Source: Aurantiochytrium sp. KH105
Taxonomy: Eukaryota > Sar > Bigyra > Thraustochytrida > Thraustochytriidae
Reading direction: 5' to 3'
DNA length: 64,000 nucleotides
Assembly (NCBI GenBank): GCA_003116975.1
Contig: BGKB01000072.1
Coordinates: forward strand, 97,225-161,224
Shown here: positions 1 through 11,170 of the stretch, piece by piece
Numbering within the stretch: position 1 is the stretch's first letter
Layout of the letters: every line of letters starts with the position of its first letter
Notes under the pieces: model-generated
The model's database searches: none
What the model was told of the DNA's origin: nothing
Seen by the model: the letters and a program-made list of their open reading frames with translations, nothing else
Program-made: the position numbers and the translations under genes

Positions 1-2423
1 AGGTCCCGATATGAAGATGACGACGACGACGAAGAAGAAGAGGGATCGAGCAGAGCGCGATCGAGGCGCGATTTGGACTCGCGGAGCTGCGAGTCGCGCG
101 CTTCGAGCTTGCGCGCGGCATGGTCGAGCTTACGCTCGAGCGTGGCAACAGTTTGCTTTTTGGCATGTAGCTCATCGCGAAGCGTGCGTAGCTGGTGTTT
201 CATGGCGTTTTGCGAATCAGTGAGATCCTCGACGCGGCGTCCGCGATCCTCGAGTTCGAGCGAGAGCACGCGGTTGCACTCTTCGACGGTGGACTGGGCA
301 CCGTGCAGTTCTTCGAGACGCTTGTCGAGACGATATTTCTCCTCACGCACGGCCTCGAGTTCTGCGCGAATTTGGCGTGCCTCGCCTTCGGCCACAGCGG
401 CGCGTTCGCGCGCAGCTCCGAGCTGGTCGTGAAGAGCCTCCTTTTCCTCGGCACTCCTGTGCGCGCGAGCCTCGAGCACGCGGACGCGGTCCTCTTTTTC
501 TTTGCGTTCGGAACGAAGCTCGCTTAGGAGCTCGTTGTAGCGCTTCTCCATGGAGCGGGCCTGACCCTTGAGATGAGTGCTACTTGAGTTTGCCATGGAC
601 TGCATGCTCTGCATGAAAAAGCCGAGTTTGCTCTCCGCATGTTCGAGTTGTGTCTCTGCGCGCTCGAGCTGGTCCGCGATTCGCTTGAGTTTGGCGCGCC
701 ACTTGCGTTCCATTTCGAGACCCTTTTTAGTGAAGAGGTTCTTGAGGTCTTGGAGGTCCTCGAGGCGCAAAACGACCTCGCCCCCAGCAGGGGCAGCAAG
801 CGAAGTGTGCGAGACGTGCGAGGTATGAGAGATTCGCGACTGCCGTAGCTGTGCTGCCGCCGCTGCTGCTGAAGATGATTCGTGGCTTTGGCTTTGGCTT
901 TGGCTTTGGCTTCGTGGCGACCGCGGCCCGGCGCTACGGCGGCTGAGGCCGCTCTCGTCGGCGACCCAGGTCCGTGGCTCGGGCCTTTCAGCGATTGCGG
1001 TGTTTGCGAGCGATGCACGCTCGCCGCGGTGGTCTGCAAGCTCATCAATGACGAGGTCATCCCCAAAGAGAGAGGATGACGAGGAAATGAAGGAGGCGTG
1101 ATCCGGCAAAGCGCCCTGGATGGACGTGTCGGCTCTCGAGCCAAGGACCTCGCGCAGCCTGACTTGACGCTGGAACTCCTTTTCGCGATTCACGCTGTTG
1201 GCCAATGACTCGCGGAGTTGCGCAGTAGCCTCTTTGCTGGCCTTTGTCTCGATGGCGAGCTTGTTTTGCAGATCCTTGACGGCAGCTCGAGCCTCGCTCG
1301 CTTCCGCTTCTCGAGCTTCGGCTCGGCTACGTTCGGCCTCGACCTGCCTGTACGCTTCATCGCGCGCGAACTCGACGGCATTCACCTTGCCCTTGAGCTG
1401 CGCCAGCTCGGAAGTGAGCGCCAGCACCTTTTCGTTTTGCGCGTGTCGCAATTCCTGCTGCCGGAGGTCACCCTCGCGACGCAGACTGTGCTCCTTCGTT
1501 GCATAGGTTTCGCGGAGCCGAGCGTTGTCCCGCTCGAGACGGCGTGTCGTTGCTTGGAGGTCGTCTTGGGCTGCCCGCGCATCCTCGAGCTCGCGCGCTA
1601 GCTCTTCCGTCTTGCGTTCTGCCAGAGCAGCTGCCCGCTCGCTCTGGTCACGTTCCTGTTCGCACTGCTTGAGGAGCTGCGTGAGTTTGTTGACGCGCGC
1701 CTCTTCGTTTCGCGCGGTTTCCTGCAGCTTGCTCATGGCCTCGGCCTCTTGACTGCGCTGTTCCCCGAGAGCGCGAGCGCCCTCCACAACTTGAGCGCGG
1801 AGCGTTTCGTTTTCGCGCGCAAGCTTGGTATGTTCTGCTCGGATCTCCTCGAGACGAGCGTCGCGCTGCAAGAGCGCCCGCTCGGCGTCGGCAAGAGTAC
1901 TGTTCGCCTCGGCGAGGGCGAGGTCCAGGTCGGCGGCACGTTTCTTTTCGGGCTCGAGTTCGCGAACCTGCTCGTTGAGCGTGAGCACGTCCTCGAGGCG
2001 TTTGCGATCGCGCTCGTCGAGTTCCCGGATCTTGTGGCGCAGAGCATCGATCTCTTGCTCTTTTTCGCGCAAGAGTTCGACGGGGATTTCGACGTTGCGC
2101 GCCTCGTCAAGCTCGGCGCTGCACAGGGCCAGATCTGTCTGGAGACCCTCGATGGCATTGCGGGCCTTGACGAGGAGAAGATTGCGCTCATCGAGCTCTT
2201 GCTGTTTTTCCTCGATCAGGACTTTTTGCTCGAGTACTTCTTGCTCGAGAGATTCGTCCGTCTCGCCGCCTTTGCGCAGTTTGGCTACGCGCTCCTCGAG
2301 GTAAAAGATGCGCAGCTTCAGGTTAAAGTTCTCCTTGCTCAGCTTTTCCAGCTCGCCTCGCTGGCCGCTCACGCCGACGGCCGCCACCGCGGGGCCTACG
2401 CGTGGCGGGCTTCCGCCATCCAT
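1..2423 (-). CDS. Centrosomin-like (CM1 motif) coiled-coil protein, 3' end off window
   Basis: The minus-strand frame is open from an ATG at 2423-2421 to the left edge, about 800 codons, so the C-terminus is missing. After a short Gly/Pro/Ala/Val leader, residues 24-49 read ELEKLSKENFNLKLRIFYLE followed by ERVAKL. This matches the CM1/Cnn_1N motif (KENFNLKLRIYFLEE core) of centrosomin, CDK5RAP2, myomegalin and Mto1, which binds and activates the gamma-tubulin ring complex. Nearly everything after it is heptad-rich Glu/Arg/Leu/Ala coiled coil, broken by a Ser/Gln stretch encoded by about 860-910 and by a poly-Ser run at the left edge. I infer a microtubule-nucleation scaffold at centrosomes or basal bodies, which would suit a zoospore-forming protist. 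The coiled coil alone would not identify the family; the CM1 motif does. No intron is apparent. Confidence 0.82.
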   Translation of the reverse strand, partial: MDGGSPPRVGPAVAAVGVSGQRGELEKLSKENFNLKLRIFYLEERVAKLRKGGETDESLEQEVLEQKVLIEEKQQELDERNLLLVKARNAIEGLQTDLALCSAELDEARNVEIPVELLREKEQEIDALRHKIRELDERDRKRLEDVLTLNEQVRELEPEKKRAADLDLALAEANSTLADAERALLQRDARLEEIRAEHTKLARENETLRAQVVEGARALGEQRSQEAEAMSKLQETARNEEARVNKLTQLLKQCEQERDQSERAAALAERKTEELARELEDARAAQDDLQATTRRLERDNARLRETYATKEHSLRREGDLRQQELRHAQNEKVLALTSELAQLKGKVNAVEFARDEAYRQVEAERSRAEAREAEASEARAAVKDLQNKLAIETKASKEATAQLRESLANSVNREKEFQRQVRLREVLGSRADTSIQGALPDHASFISSSSSLFGDDLVIDELADHRGERASLANTAIAERPEPRTWVADESGLSRRSAGPRSPRSQSQSQSQSHESSSAAAAAAQLRQSRISHTSHVSHTSLAAPAGGEVVLRLEDLQDLKNLFTKKGLEMERKWRAKLKRIADQLERAETQLEHAESKLGFFMQSMQSMANSSSTHLKGQARSMEKRYNELLSELRSERKEKEDRVRVLEARAHRSAEEKEALHDQLGAARERAAVAEGEARQIRAELEAVREEKYRLDKRLEELHGAQSTVEECNRVLSLELEDRGRRVEDLTDSQNAMKHQLRTLRDELHAKKQTVATLERKLDHAARKLEARDSQLRESKSRLDRALLDPSSSSSSSSSSYRD

Positions 2424-4196
2424 CTTATCTGTCGTCTGCGCGCGCGCGAGCGCGCTATAATCTGCGCGCACGGGGTCTGGGTCTGGGTCTGCTTGCTTGC
2501 TTTGCTTGCTTGCACCTCTTTTACCTAGTTCATTGCTAGTACTAGCTACTACAAAAGCTGTAACCGTCCCCTACGATTTGTCTTACAGTTAGGACGCACG
2601 CTGGTGCTCTCTCTCTCTCTGTATAGGCCTAATGGATTTTAAAAAATGCGATTTTGCTCGATTCTCGCTTCGCGCTGCGTCTGGCGTGGGTCAGGCCATC
2701 GCTGTTGCAGATACACATGGATCAAAAATCGAAGAGCTGTAGTACCGGCACAACGAAAGAAGGCCGTCCGTATTGTAAAACATAAGTATACCGAGCTTGC
2801 TTTTTCTCTACTATCTTTTTTTCTATCTCTTGCAGGACGAACTTGATCTAAAAAAACGTGCTGAGAGAGAAATGCGAGCTCCAAGCTTCTTTCTTCTTGC
2901 AGGACAAAAAAGAGTAGTTAAAAGAAAAAAAGAACCCACCATTCGCTTTCGTGCGCGCCTTATTTGTCAATGAATGAATTTGGAAAAGGAATTCGACTAG
3001 GCCTAGGCCTAGGCCTACAAGCTTCTTCCTGACAAATCGATCGACGGAGAGCGAGCGATCTTTGTGCTTGATACTTCGATACTACTTTATCCAATTTTCC
3101 GATGAGCTTTGCATAGAGACCGACCGACCGGTTGACCGACCAATCGGTCGACCGAATCGTTGAATATTGCCTGCGGTCAATCAATTGCTGCATTTCTTTT
3201 TTCCTCTCCAGCGCCGATGCATCGTCCTCGTCGTCGCGATGGTACTATCAGTGCAGCAGCAGCCGCAGACATTGTTGATAAGTAAATCTAACCACCACGG
3301 GCGGGTGAATGCCGGACTAGGCCCCAGAATGGGGCCAAATTATGTGCAGCCGCGGAAAGGAGAGAAAAGAGAAAAGAAGGGGAAAGGATCGGGTAGATCT
3401 AAGCGACTGATGAATCCCCCCTCTGAGCAACTTTTAACTTTGAAACTTTTTACATTTTTCAGGGTTTTTGCTATGATTAATATGGAGGGCCATCAAAATT
3501 TCGGAATTTCGTGCTCAGTAGAACAACATAGCACGAAATTAGGGACACATTCAATGTGTCTTTTCAGTGGACCTCACAGCTTGTCTGCATTTTCTCCCAC
3601 AGACCTCGNTCTTCCTTGATAACATTTCTTCCAATGTGCTATTTCAAACCCAAATAGACCAATCGCAAAAGCAGATGTCTCATCAATGACCTTCAATGCT
3701 CACACCAAAGAATAAACGGGTCTTCAACGGATAAATTTTCAAAGCTAACTGCACAAAAAATTACCGCAATGTCACGGCCTATCTCTTGCACGTGGCGCTG
3801 CGACCGCAATTTGATAGGAAGTTCTAGGCGTTAGATAGACTAAACCCATCAAGTGTCCAAATGAAATGGTCTAAACGAGTGAGACGCCCACCACACGCTC
3901 GCCGTGAGTGCACAACCATCCCACGGGCGCACACCGGGTCCGCGCAAGTGTCCCCGGTCAAACATTGGTGGTCCACAGGGTTAGGGTACGAGGAGTCCGG
4001 CGCGCGATGGGTGGCTTGGGCATTTTCCCCCCACTGCGGTCTGAAAGCGGGTCCGGGGCGCGTCTATGAACAAGCAGGGGCCAGCCAGTGGCAGGCAGCA
4101 AAGGGAAGGAAGGGAGCAGCGAGGGGGAGAAGCCATCAATCGCTGATCGAAGAGCGCAGCAGGAGTTTGCGGAGGAGTACAACTCGCGTCGGCACG
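2424..4196. other. Intergenic region upstream of eS8 and of the CM1 gene
   Basis: This is the divergent spacer between the CM1 gene (minus) and eS8 (plus). It contains CT-rich tracts, a short GGCCTA triplication near 3000-3016 and an AT-richer block at about 3420-3860 with no credible coding frame. One ambiguous base (N) lies at 3609. The eS8 frame is open upstream of its ATG back to 3861, but that extension shows no family similarity and is read as 5' UTR and promoter. Confidence 0.6.
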
Positions 4197-5271
4197 ATGG
4201 GTCTCTCGCGCGACACGATGCACAAGCGGCGCCACACCGGTGGCAAGCGCGCGGTCACGAACAAGAAGAGGAAGTACCTCAACTCGCGACCGGGCGCCTT
4301 CACCAAGCTCGGCTCCAAGCGCATCCATCTCGTGCGCTGCCGTGGTGGTGCCATCAAGCACCGCGCCATGCGCCTCGACACCGGCAACTTTAGCTGGTCC
4401 ACCGAGAACATCACGCGCAAGACGCGTATTCTCGACGTTGTGTAAGTGAAGAACCTGGGCTCCTTTCCTTTTTTCGCTCATGGGGTTTGATCGATGGCCG
4501 TCGTCGATGTCCACTTCTACTGCTAGACCAGACCGGTCGTTGCCTTGCCAAGCGCGGGCCCCTCTTTCTCTGTCGCCTTGGCGACCCTTTCGATGCGTAC
4601 CGGCTTGCCTCGCCATGAGCACGACACGTACATTTGTACATGTATGAGGTTGCCATTATCGATCAAAAAGTTGGGGAAGATGAGGTCTGCGAAAGTGGCA
4701 ATATTTGGCATAGATAGACGAACGGTTGGCTGGTTGGCGTCGGCGAGCTTTTGATCGACTCGAGCGCCAAGCGAAAAAGGGAAAAGACGAAGAAACGAGA
4801 GAGATACCAAAGGAAGGAAGGAATGATTGACTGACAGATTGAGTTCTACTTTTTTCTTAACGCGTGCGGTTGAAAATATACAGGTGGAACTCCACCAACA
4901 ACGAGCTCCTGCGCACCAAGACGCTCGTGAAGAACTGCATTGTGCAGATCGATGCCTCGGCCTTCCGCCAGGCGTACGAGAAGCACTACGGCGTTCTCGT
5001 CGGCACCAAGCGCCCGTCCAAGAAGAACGACGAGGCCGAGGATGAGAACAAGCCCAAGTCCAAGAAGGTCCAGACCAAGCTCGAGTCCCGCCAGAAGGGC
5101 CGCGAGCTCGACCCCCAGATCGAGGAGCAGTTCAACTCGGGCCGCCTCTTTGCCTGCGTCAGCTCGCGCCCCGGCCAGAGCGGTCGCTGCGACGGCTACA
5201 TTCTCGAGGGTGAGGAGCTCCGTTTCTACAAGCGCATGCTCGACCGCAAGAAGGGCAAGAAGAACCAGTAA
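4197..5271 (+). CDS. RPS8: 40S ribosomal protein eS8 (RPS8), two exons
   Basis: Exon 1 is 4197-4441 and exon 2 is 4884-5271, giving 210 residues, the normal size for eS8. The start gives [18 protein letters not shown], the universal eS8 N-terminus. The exon 1 end (ILDV) joins exon 2 ([19 protein letters not shown]) across a phase-2 intron with a GTAAGT donor at 4442 and an ACAG acceptor ending at 4883. [17 protein letters not shown] near the C-terminus is the family signature, and the lysine-rich tail ends GKKNQ. The protein is a structural component of the small ribosomal subunit. The 442-bp intron is one of very few outside the ROCO gene in this window; introns near the 5' end of ribosomal protein genes often affect expression, which is general knowledge and not visible here. 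Confidence 0.96.
4442..4883 (+). other. Spliceosomal intron of eS8
   Basis: The donor GTAAGT at 4442-4447 and acceptor TACAG ending at 4883 restore the conserved eS8 frame exactly, between the second and third bases of a Val codon. The intron has a T-rich stretch (TTTTTTCTTAAC) some 30 bases before the acceptor. It contains no coding frame of note. Confidence 0.92.
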
Positions 5272-6766
5272 ATTCTGTTCTGCTACAACTATATAGCTGG
5301 TCCTCACCTGTGCGTGTTTGCGTGTTTGCTTGCTCTTTCGCGCACGCTCGCGCGCTTTCATTTTCCCCCTTTACCGACAATCTCATACTATTCCCTTTTG
5401 CCAGCGTCCCTGCTCTTCTTCTCTCTTGTCTGTTCGTGTTTCTGACTTGTCTTGTCTTGTTTTGTCTTTTCCCAACACTTCTGCCTCGATGGGCTTTCAG
5501 AATGGGAATGACTCGTGGGTGCGTGCGTGCGTGCGTGTGGGTGGTTGGGGATCCGTATGAACTCGACGCGCCCTCTTTTCGTTTCTTTCGCTTGGTGTTG
5601 ATCGTTTTGTGTGTCTTGTCGTGGCTTTGCGTTTGTTCGACCAAGTTGGCTTTTTGTCGTTTTCTAATGCCGCGTGAGCCAGCCAGGCAGCCAGGCGGCC
5701 AGCGAGCGAGCGTGTGTTCTTCTCCAGCGAATTGCCTCTTCTTGCGATGCGTTCTCCCCTTGGCGTCCAGCCCTCGCCCATTACGCACTGCACACCCTCC
5801 GAGTTCTTCTACTCAGCTGCCTGCCAGATAATGATTATCTGCTGCTGCTATTGCTGCTGCTGCTGCTGCTGTTGCTGTTGCTGCTGCTGCCGGAGTCGAG
5901 GACTCTCATCAGCCAGAGAGGAACGTGCGCGAGAGGCGAGGTGCGGTGCGTCGTCCGTCATGCGAGACGGGCGAGTTCTCGACAGAAAGGGTAGCCGGGG
6001 CCTAGGAGGGGGCTACGCGGCACCTGCCGTGCAAGCCCGAGTGTACGCGCCAGTGCAGGGCGGCGTCCGCAAGTGGAAAATGGCGGCCGCAAGTGAAGAA
6101 TGGCGGCGCAGAGAGCAAACCATCAATCAACGAGCGCGAAGAGCTCGTCGCGCGCGTGCGGGCGGCGGGCGGCGCGTGAGCCAGCAGTCCTGCGCGAGCG
6201 CGCGCGCGCGAGAGAGCGGCTGCGACCGCGCCGGCCTCTCGCGTCGCGCGGGGGAAGCGATCGCCCTGCTGCGGCTCGAGAAGGACGAGAGCGCGGCTGA
6301 GACCGACGCGGCGAAGAGGACGCCAACCACCTTCCTTCGTTCAGGTCGGCCCGGACGGAGCAGAACCCGGCGCACCGACCGACTGTGCCGCTGAGACAGA
6401 ACGGCATCGCCATCGCATCGCATCACATCGCGTCGCATCGTTTCTCTTTCATCGTCACATACAACACGCGACGGAGGCGCACGAAGCTGCGACGCGGAGC
6501 AGAGGCCGCATCGCCAGGAATAGAATCCCCTTTGCTCAGCTTCTTCTTCGCGAGACCTTTACCCGCGACACCACAGGGCCGACGTCAAGAAAAGACAGTC
6601 AGGCAGACACGGGCCGAGCTGTACGGAAGGAGAACAAGAAAGAAAAAAGTTGCGACTCTCACGCGCGACGCTTCGGAGGAACGTGAGCTTGCGAGAAGGA
6701 GCAGATTTCTTGAAAGCCAAGCGCACTTCTTGTTGACGACTCGTCTTTTGGCGGGGGAGATAAATC
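5272..6766. other. Intergenic region between eS8 and the SUMO ligase gene
   Basis: This holds the eS8 3' UTR, a pyrimidine-rich section, a CTG/TTG microsatellite at about 5839-5889 that generates spurious poly-Leu and poly-Cys frames, and a GC-rich section containing two tandem YY1-like elements (listed separately). A CATCG-type short repeat occurs at about 6405-6440. I see no coding region or RNA gene. Confidence 0.6.
6069..6109 (+). promoter_or_regulatory. Tandem GCAAGTG(N)3AATGGCGGC elements upstream of the SUMO ligase gene
   Basis: Two direct copies about 20 bp apart read GCAAGTGGAAAATGGCGGC and GCAAGTGAAGAATGGCGGC, about 660-700 bp before the ATG at 6767. The same paired element, in the same orientation relative to transcription, lies upstream of eL34 at 59064-59103. 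The AATGGCGGC core matches the known YY1-type site (AANATGGCGGC). Its role here is inferred from recurrence and position only. Confidence 0.5.
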
Positions 6767-8323
6767 ATGGAAACCATCGACCATCGTATGCTGCTGGAGC
6801 AGCAACTACCCAAGTTGCGTGTCGCTACATTAAAGCAAGTGCTGTCAACGTTTCGCCTGCGCAAGTCTGGAAACAAGGCCGATTTGGTGACCCGCATTCT
6901 GGAGTATGCCGACCGCACTGGCCTCAATGAGGATATTTTCAATGTTGTCACTAATCCATTTGGCACGGTAGGCTCACCCTCGGCCTCCTCGTACCAAGCT
7001 CCAACAATTCGACATCCGACTTCAAGCAGTAGTAGCAGCAGTAATAGCGTCGGCGGTGGGCACATCCCTGACCTTAGTTCCGACCCGCAATCCGCGGCCT
7101 TCTATTCCGGCGTAATGCAGGCGCTGCATCCCCGGGCAAAAGTTGCGATGAGCCAAGCACCTGATGAGTTAGAAGGGGAAGGGAGACTTTTGGAAAAGGC
7201 GAGGCTTTTACTGTCCGAAGTTGCCAAATCGGACCCCTTTACTGAGCTAGAGCAAGTCGTGTACGATGCAAGTCTGCTTGTGCACAGGGGCCACGGACCT
7301 TCGAACTTGATGGTCAGTCTGAGCCAGGTGCCGCGTTCGCTTCTCATGGAACCCGACGTCCAAGTCTTGGTCTACTGCGTCCAAGTGGCCAAGGGCAGAA
7401 AGGAACTCGAGGAAGACAGAAAACTTGTTAACGCCGGCAAGTCTGTGCCGATGCAAGCCAAAGTGGTACGATGGCCACCCGCAGCAGCAGTGTACGCAAA
7501 CCAGAAAGCGGTCAAGTTGATTCAGCAGGCACCGGATGGGCGACTCCGCACCAAAGCCGTGCGCGAGCGCCCGGCGGATATTACCAAATTTGTGTCTTCA
7601 AGCTCGGCAAAGGCGAATTTACGTATAACGCACCCGTACTGCGAACTTCGCGACGAAGGTGCGCGCTTCGCCATCTCCGTAGTCGTGTCGCGACGGCTCA
7701 CCACGCCCAAGCTTTTGGAGCGACTCACGACAACTCCGTACGATCACTCGCTCAAGCTCGTCCGTGACGTCTTTGGGGACGGCGAGATTGAGATGGGCCA
7801 AGTCGCGGTGAGTTTGCGTGACAACGTCACCTTTATGCCCATCGAGGTCCCCGTGCGTGGAAAGGATTGCACGCACGTGCAGTGTTTCGACGCGGGCGGA
7901 TTTCTTGATTTCCAGCGCATTGCAAAGAACGCGCAGTTCCGCTGTCCAGTATGTAACAAAGCGCCATTGTATCCGGCCAATCTGCGGACAGATCCATGGT
8001 TTACGGAAATTATCCAAAAAGTCCGGGACTCGGGCGACAGCGTGGACAAGGTGGAGTACTTTAGTGATGGCCGGTGGCAACCCTTCGTAGAAGGTTCTCT
8101 GGATTCTGCAGCTCCAAGTTCAAATTCCTCGGAACCTCGTGGGCTGAAGCGACATGGATCTCTTCTTGAGTCAAACCGTCAGCCCTCCTTGCCTGTACTT
8201 CAAAGCTTGACGCCTGAGCAGGACTCCCGACCTGCGACGCCTCGACTTCCGGATTCAATGCCGGGCTCGCGGGAGGACGATGACGGAGCCATTGTGATCC
8301 TCGACTCTGATGACGACGAGTGA
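6767..8323 (+). CDS. PIAS/Siz-type SUMO E3 ligase (SAP + SP-RING + SIM)
   Basis: The protein has 518 residues and no intron. Residues 14-48 (LPKLRVATLKQVLSTFRL, then SGNKADLVTRIL) form a SAP DNA-binding domain. A low-complexity Ser linker follows. Residues about 360-420 form the MIZ/SP-RING: C368-x-H370-x-x-C373 and C393-P-V-C396, with the characteristic CTHVQCFD and FRCPVC segments that recruit the SUMO-loaded Ubc9. The C-terminus (AIVILDSDDDE, 508-518) is a textbook SUMO-interacting motif with a hydrophobic core followed by acidic residues. The order SAP, substrate-binding middle region, SP-RING, SIM is that of PIAS/Siz1/Siz2. A nuclear protein acting on chromatin-bound substrates is expected. 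The ATG at 6767 is chosen because the SAP domain begins directly after it. Confidence 0.9.
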   Translation: METIDHRMLLEQQLPKLRVATLKQVLSTFRLRKSGNKADLVTRILEYADRTGLNEDIFNVVTNPFGTVGSPSASSYQAPTIRHPTSSSSSSSNSVGGGHIPDLSSDPQSAAFYSGVMQALHPRAKVAMSQAPDELEGEGRLLEKARLLLSEVAKSDPFTELEQVVYDASLLVHRGHGPSNLMVSLSQVPRSLLMEPDVQVLVYCVQVAKGRKELEEDRKLVNAGKSVPMQAKVVRWPPAAAVYANQKAVKLIQQAPDGRLRTKAVRERPADITKFVSSSSAKANLRITHPYCELRDEGARFAISVVVSRRLTTPKLLERLTTTPYDHSLKLVRDVFGDGEIEMGQVAVSLRDNVTFMPIEVPVRGKDCTHVQCFDAGGFLDFQRIAKNAQFRCPVCNKAPLYPANLRTDPWFTEIIQKVRDSGDSVDKVEYFSDGRWQPFVEGSLDSAAPSSNSSEPRGLKRHGSLLESNRQPSLPVLQSLTPEQDSRPATPRLPDSMPGSREDDDGAIVILDSDDDE

Positions 8324-10506
8324 GGGGAGTGAAGAGTTTGGCTGCTACAGAATTCGGGTGATGGACGAGTAGGGAGGACTTGAAGCGACGACGATCATGC
8401 GAGTTCTTTCTCTTGCACGTACCTGTAAAATCTTTGTTGGATGCTGTGTGTGCACCATGGCAAGTAAATTATCAAGCAGCATTCTTTCGTTTCGACGAGC
8501 ACCTCTGATGTTTTCGTTTTTATTTTTGTTTTCGTTTCCACCCGCCAATGCCCACGTACTATTTTTTGGCAACGTGTACACACAGGCATTCACAGTCAAG
8601 CAAGCGAAATCTTCATCACTGTCAGCTCAGATACGTTTCTTTTTTCTTTTCTTTTTCCTTCCATGCCGATGGCCCAGAAGACAAGATGTACAGAGAGACT
8701 TTTCAATCTTTGCCGCGCCGTAACGCCCATAGCAATTGTGTTGTGTTCGATAATTTTTTCTGCCATTTCTTTTTTGGACAATCTTGCCGTTCGTGTTGTG
8801 ATTCGGGTGCAGGGTAACGTTGCAGGTGAGTTTCTCTTCTTCACCTGCCTGCAGGCAGGATAAGCGCTGTGTATCTGGGCTAGTGGCCAGTCAGCCAGAC
8901 AGCCAGCCAGCTAGAGTGAGCTTGCGTGCGAAACGTTGGTGCACCGAATGGGCCCACCCTTCAGTTTCCTTGTCATGTCGCGTCTTTTGGGCTTGACACG
9001 CGTGTTCGTCGCAATCGCTATCGCTGTCGCTGTCGCTCTCGCTGACGGTCTCAATCAAAAAAAGACGAGTGCAACCTGCAGTTCGCCGTGGCTGACGATA
9101 ATAAAGTAGAGCTACACCACGCCACACCATGCAACGGAGACTGCACGCAACACGCGATGCAAGAGCAACGCCGTGCATATTCTAAAGAAGCAACGCCATA
9201 ACTGCTAGCCGAACCGCGCTTCTCTGCCAAGGTCACGGAATGCATTTCCAACGGCTCTTGCGACTTTTGTCCCTTCAGACACAGCAAAGACTCGTTGGGT
9301 TGATGTCACCAACCAGCCAGCCCGCTAAAAGCTAAGCTCCGTAGCGGTTGGGACTGTGGATCAACAGACAGACCAGGCCTAGGCTACTGGCGATGAAAAT
9401 AGGCAAAAAACTAACAGCTGTAAAAGGTAGGAGGAGGTAGGCGATTGATTGATGTGGCCGCCAAGCTCTCACCACGAGAAGGCCTGCGGCTGCTGGCCGT
9501 GCCGCTGCTGCATGGCCTCGCTTTACTCGGTCACTGCACCCGCCCTATCCGCCGCCCACCGACAGCGAGCCTTTGCCTGCTCGACGGTCGACATGACATG
9601 ACTGCCATGGGAGGGATGTGCTCGGTTTCCCCGCATCTCCATGGAAGCCGCTGTGGAGGAGCCCAACGTCCGAAAACGGCAATCGATCCGCGCGCGCGCT
9701 GCTTATTAGCCACAGCAGCCGGCACGCAAGCTCACAACACCCAACAGGACCTTTTGCTTCGTCGTGAGCCATGCCATGGTAGCGCCGCTGCTGTTCCTCT
9801 TGCAGCTGATGCTGTCGCTTGCAGCCAATGCCAGCTTTGCCTGGTTGGCTGGCTGGGGCGCTGCGTTCGGACCGACCCACTGCTTGTCTGATCTCGCATC
9901 AAAAAAAAAAAGAGCGCAAATAAATACTCACTGTAAATTATAGAAAAGAGGACCGTCGCGTGCTCGGACGTTGGGACGGCAACGGTGACTGGGGCGATCT
10001 CTCGTGCGATCTACCGAGACTGGCTGGCAGCGGCAGACGACCTGGCTGCTGGTTGCTGTTGCTTGCTTTGGTGTGACAGGGGCTTGCTTGCAACCCGTAG
10101 TAGCTGCTGCAGCTGGTTGCTTGTACTTCGGATCGATCGAATCACCGATACGCGATAGGATCGACTGCGACCGCCAACGAAGATCCCTGAAAAGTCGAGC
10201 TGCTACTTTAACCGGCTTTTCTGCGGCTAGGCGCTTCATGCCAAGCAAGAAAAATGGCCGCGCTCCTGTGGACCATGGACGCAGAGAGCGTATGTGTGTG
10301 TGCGTGCGTGGCCGATGATTTTGCCTGTGTTCGATGCAAGTCCCCCGGTGACGCTGAGCAACGTCCAAACGTCCGCCTGGCAGTGGGGCGCCCACCGCGC
10401 CGGACCCCGACACCAAGCATGAAATGACCACACCATTGCCATTCCCACGGCTAGGCCTGGTGCGGCATGGCTTCTGCGCACGCGATGGATGCGCGTTGAG
10501 CTCACG

Positions 10507-10573
10507 GTGATGTTAGGTGATGTGATGTGATGTGATGTGATGTGATGTGATGTGATGTGATGTGATGTGATGT
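10507..10573. repeat. TGATG pentanucleotide tandem array
   Basis: About twelve consecutive TGATG units follow an interrupted start (GTGATGTTAGG). The array lies in noncoding DNA. It is probably polymorphic, as short arrays of this kind usually are. Confidence 0.9.
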
Positions 10574-11152
10574 CAATCTCGGCTATGCCGTGATGATTTC
10601 TTTTCCTGCAGTGGCAAGCCGCCACCACCTACCTACCTATACCTACCTACTTGCCATCTGACCAGCCAGCCAACCGACCGCCCAGGCACCATGGCCACTC
10701 GCCCGCCGGACCGACCGACTGGAGGCTCTCTCGCCTCGCCGTCGCGCGCGGCAGCAGCAGTGGCGGCAGCGGGACGCTCCACGATTCGGAGGCCTTGCTC
10801 ATTTTTTTTCTTTCTGGTCCAGGGTGCGTCGTTGTTATTATCGGTGCGGAGGTGCCCATGGGCGCCCGATTCGCGCGAGGTTGCTGCTCCCTTGATTTGA
10901 TCGATCTCTCTCCTCTTGTCGCTTTCCTTGGCCCGAACCGGCCGTCCAGCTGCAGCTGCACTTGCCTTGAGATGTCACGAGACGAGATTAGACGAGACGA
11001 GACGAGATGAGACGAGATGAGTGCGCTTTTCTGACCCATGATGAGAGCGACATAAGAGCGCCCTGCGAGCGCCATCGCCGCGATCGCAAGCTTGCTAGCT
11101 AGCTTCCCGAGTGCGCCCGGACCGCCGAGGCCTATGCGCGTTGCGGCCGAAA

Positions 11153-11170
11153 GGGGGGGGGGGGGGGGGG
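11153..11170 (+). repeat. 18-base G homopolymer
   Basis: This is an uninterrupted run of 18 G, preceded by AA and followed by CTCGTCG. It could form a G-quadruplex, and it is also a classic place for assembly or basecalling error, so the exact length is uncertain. Confidence 0.85.

Noticed and set aside
5674-5994. Open frame with poly-Leu (and an overlapping poly-Cys frame)
   Set aside because: It is created by a CTG/TTG microsatellite, has no similarity to anything, and lies in the eS8 3' region.
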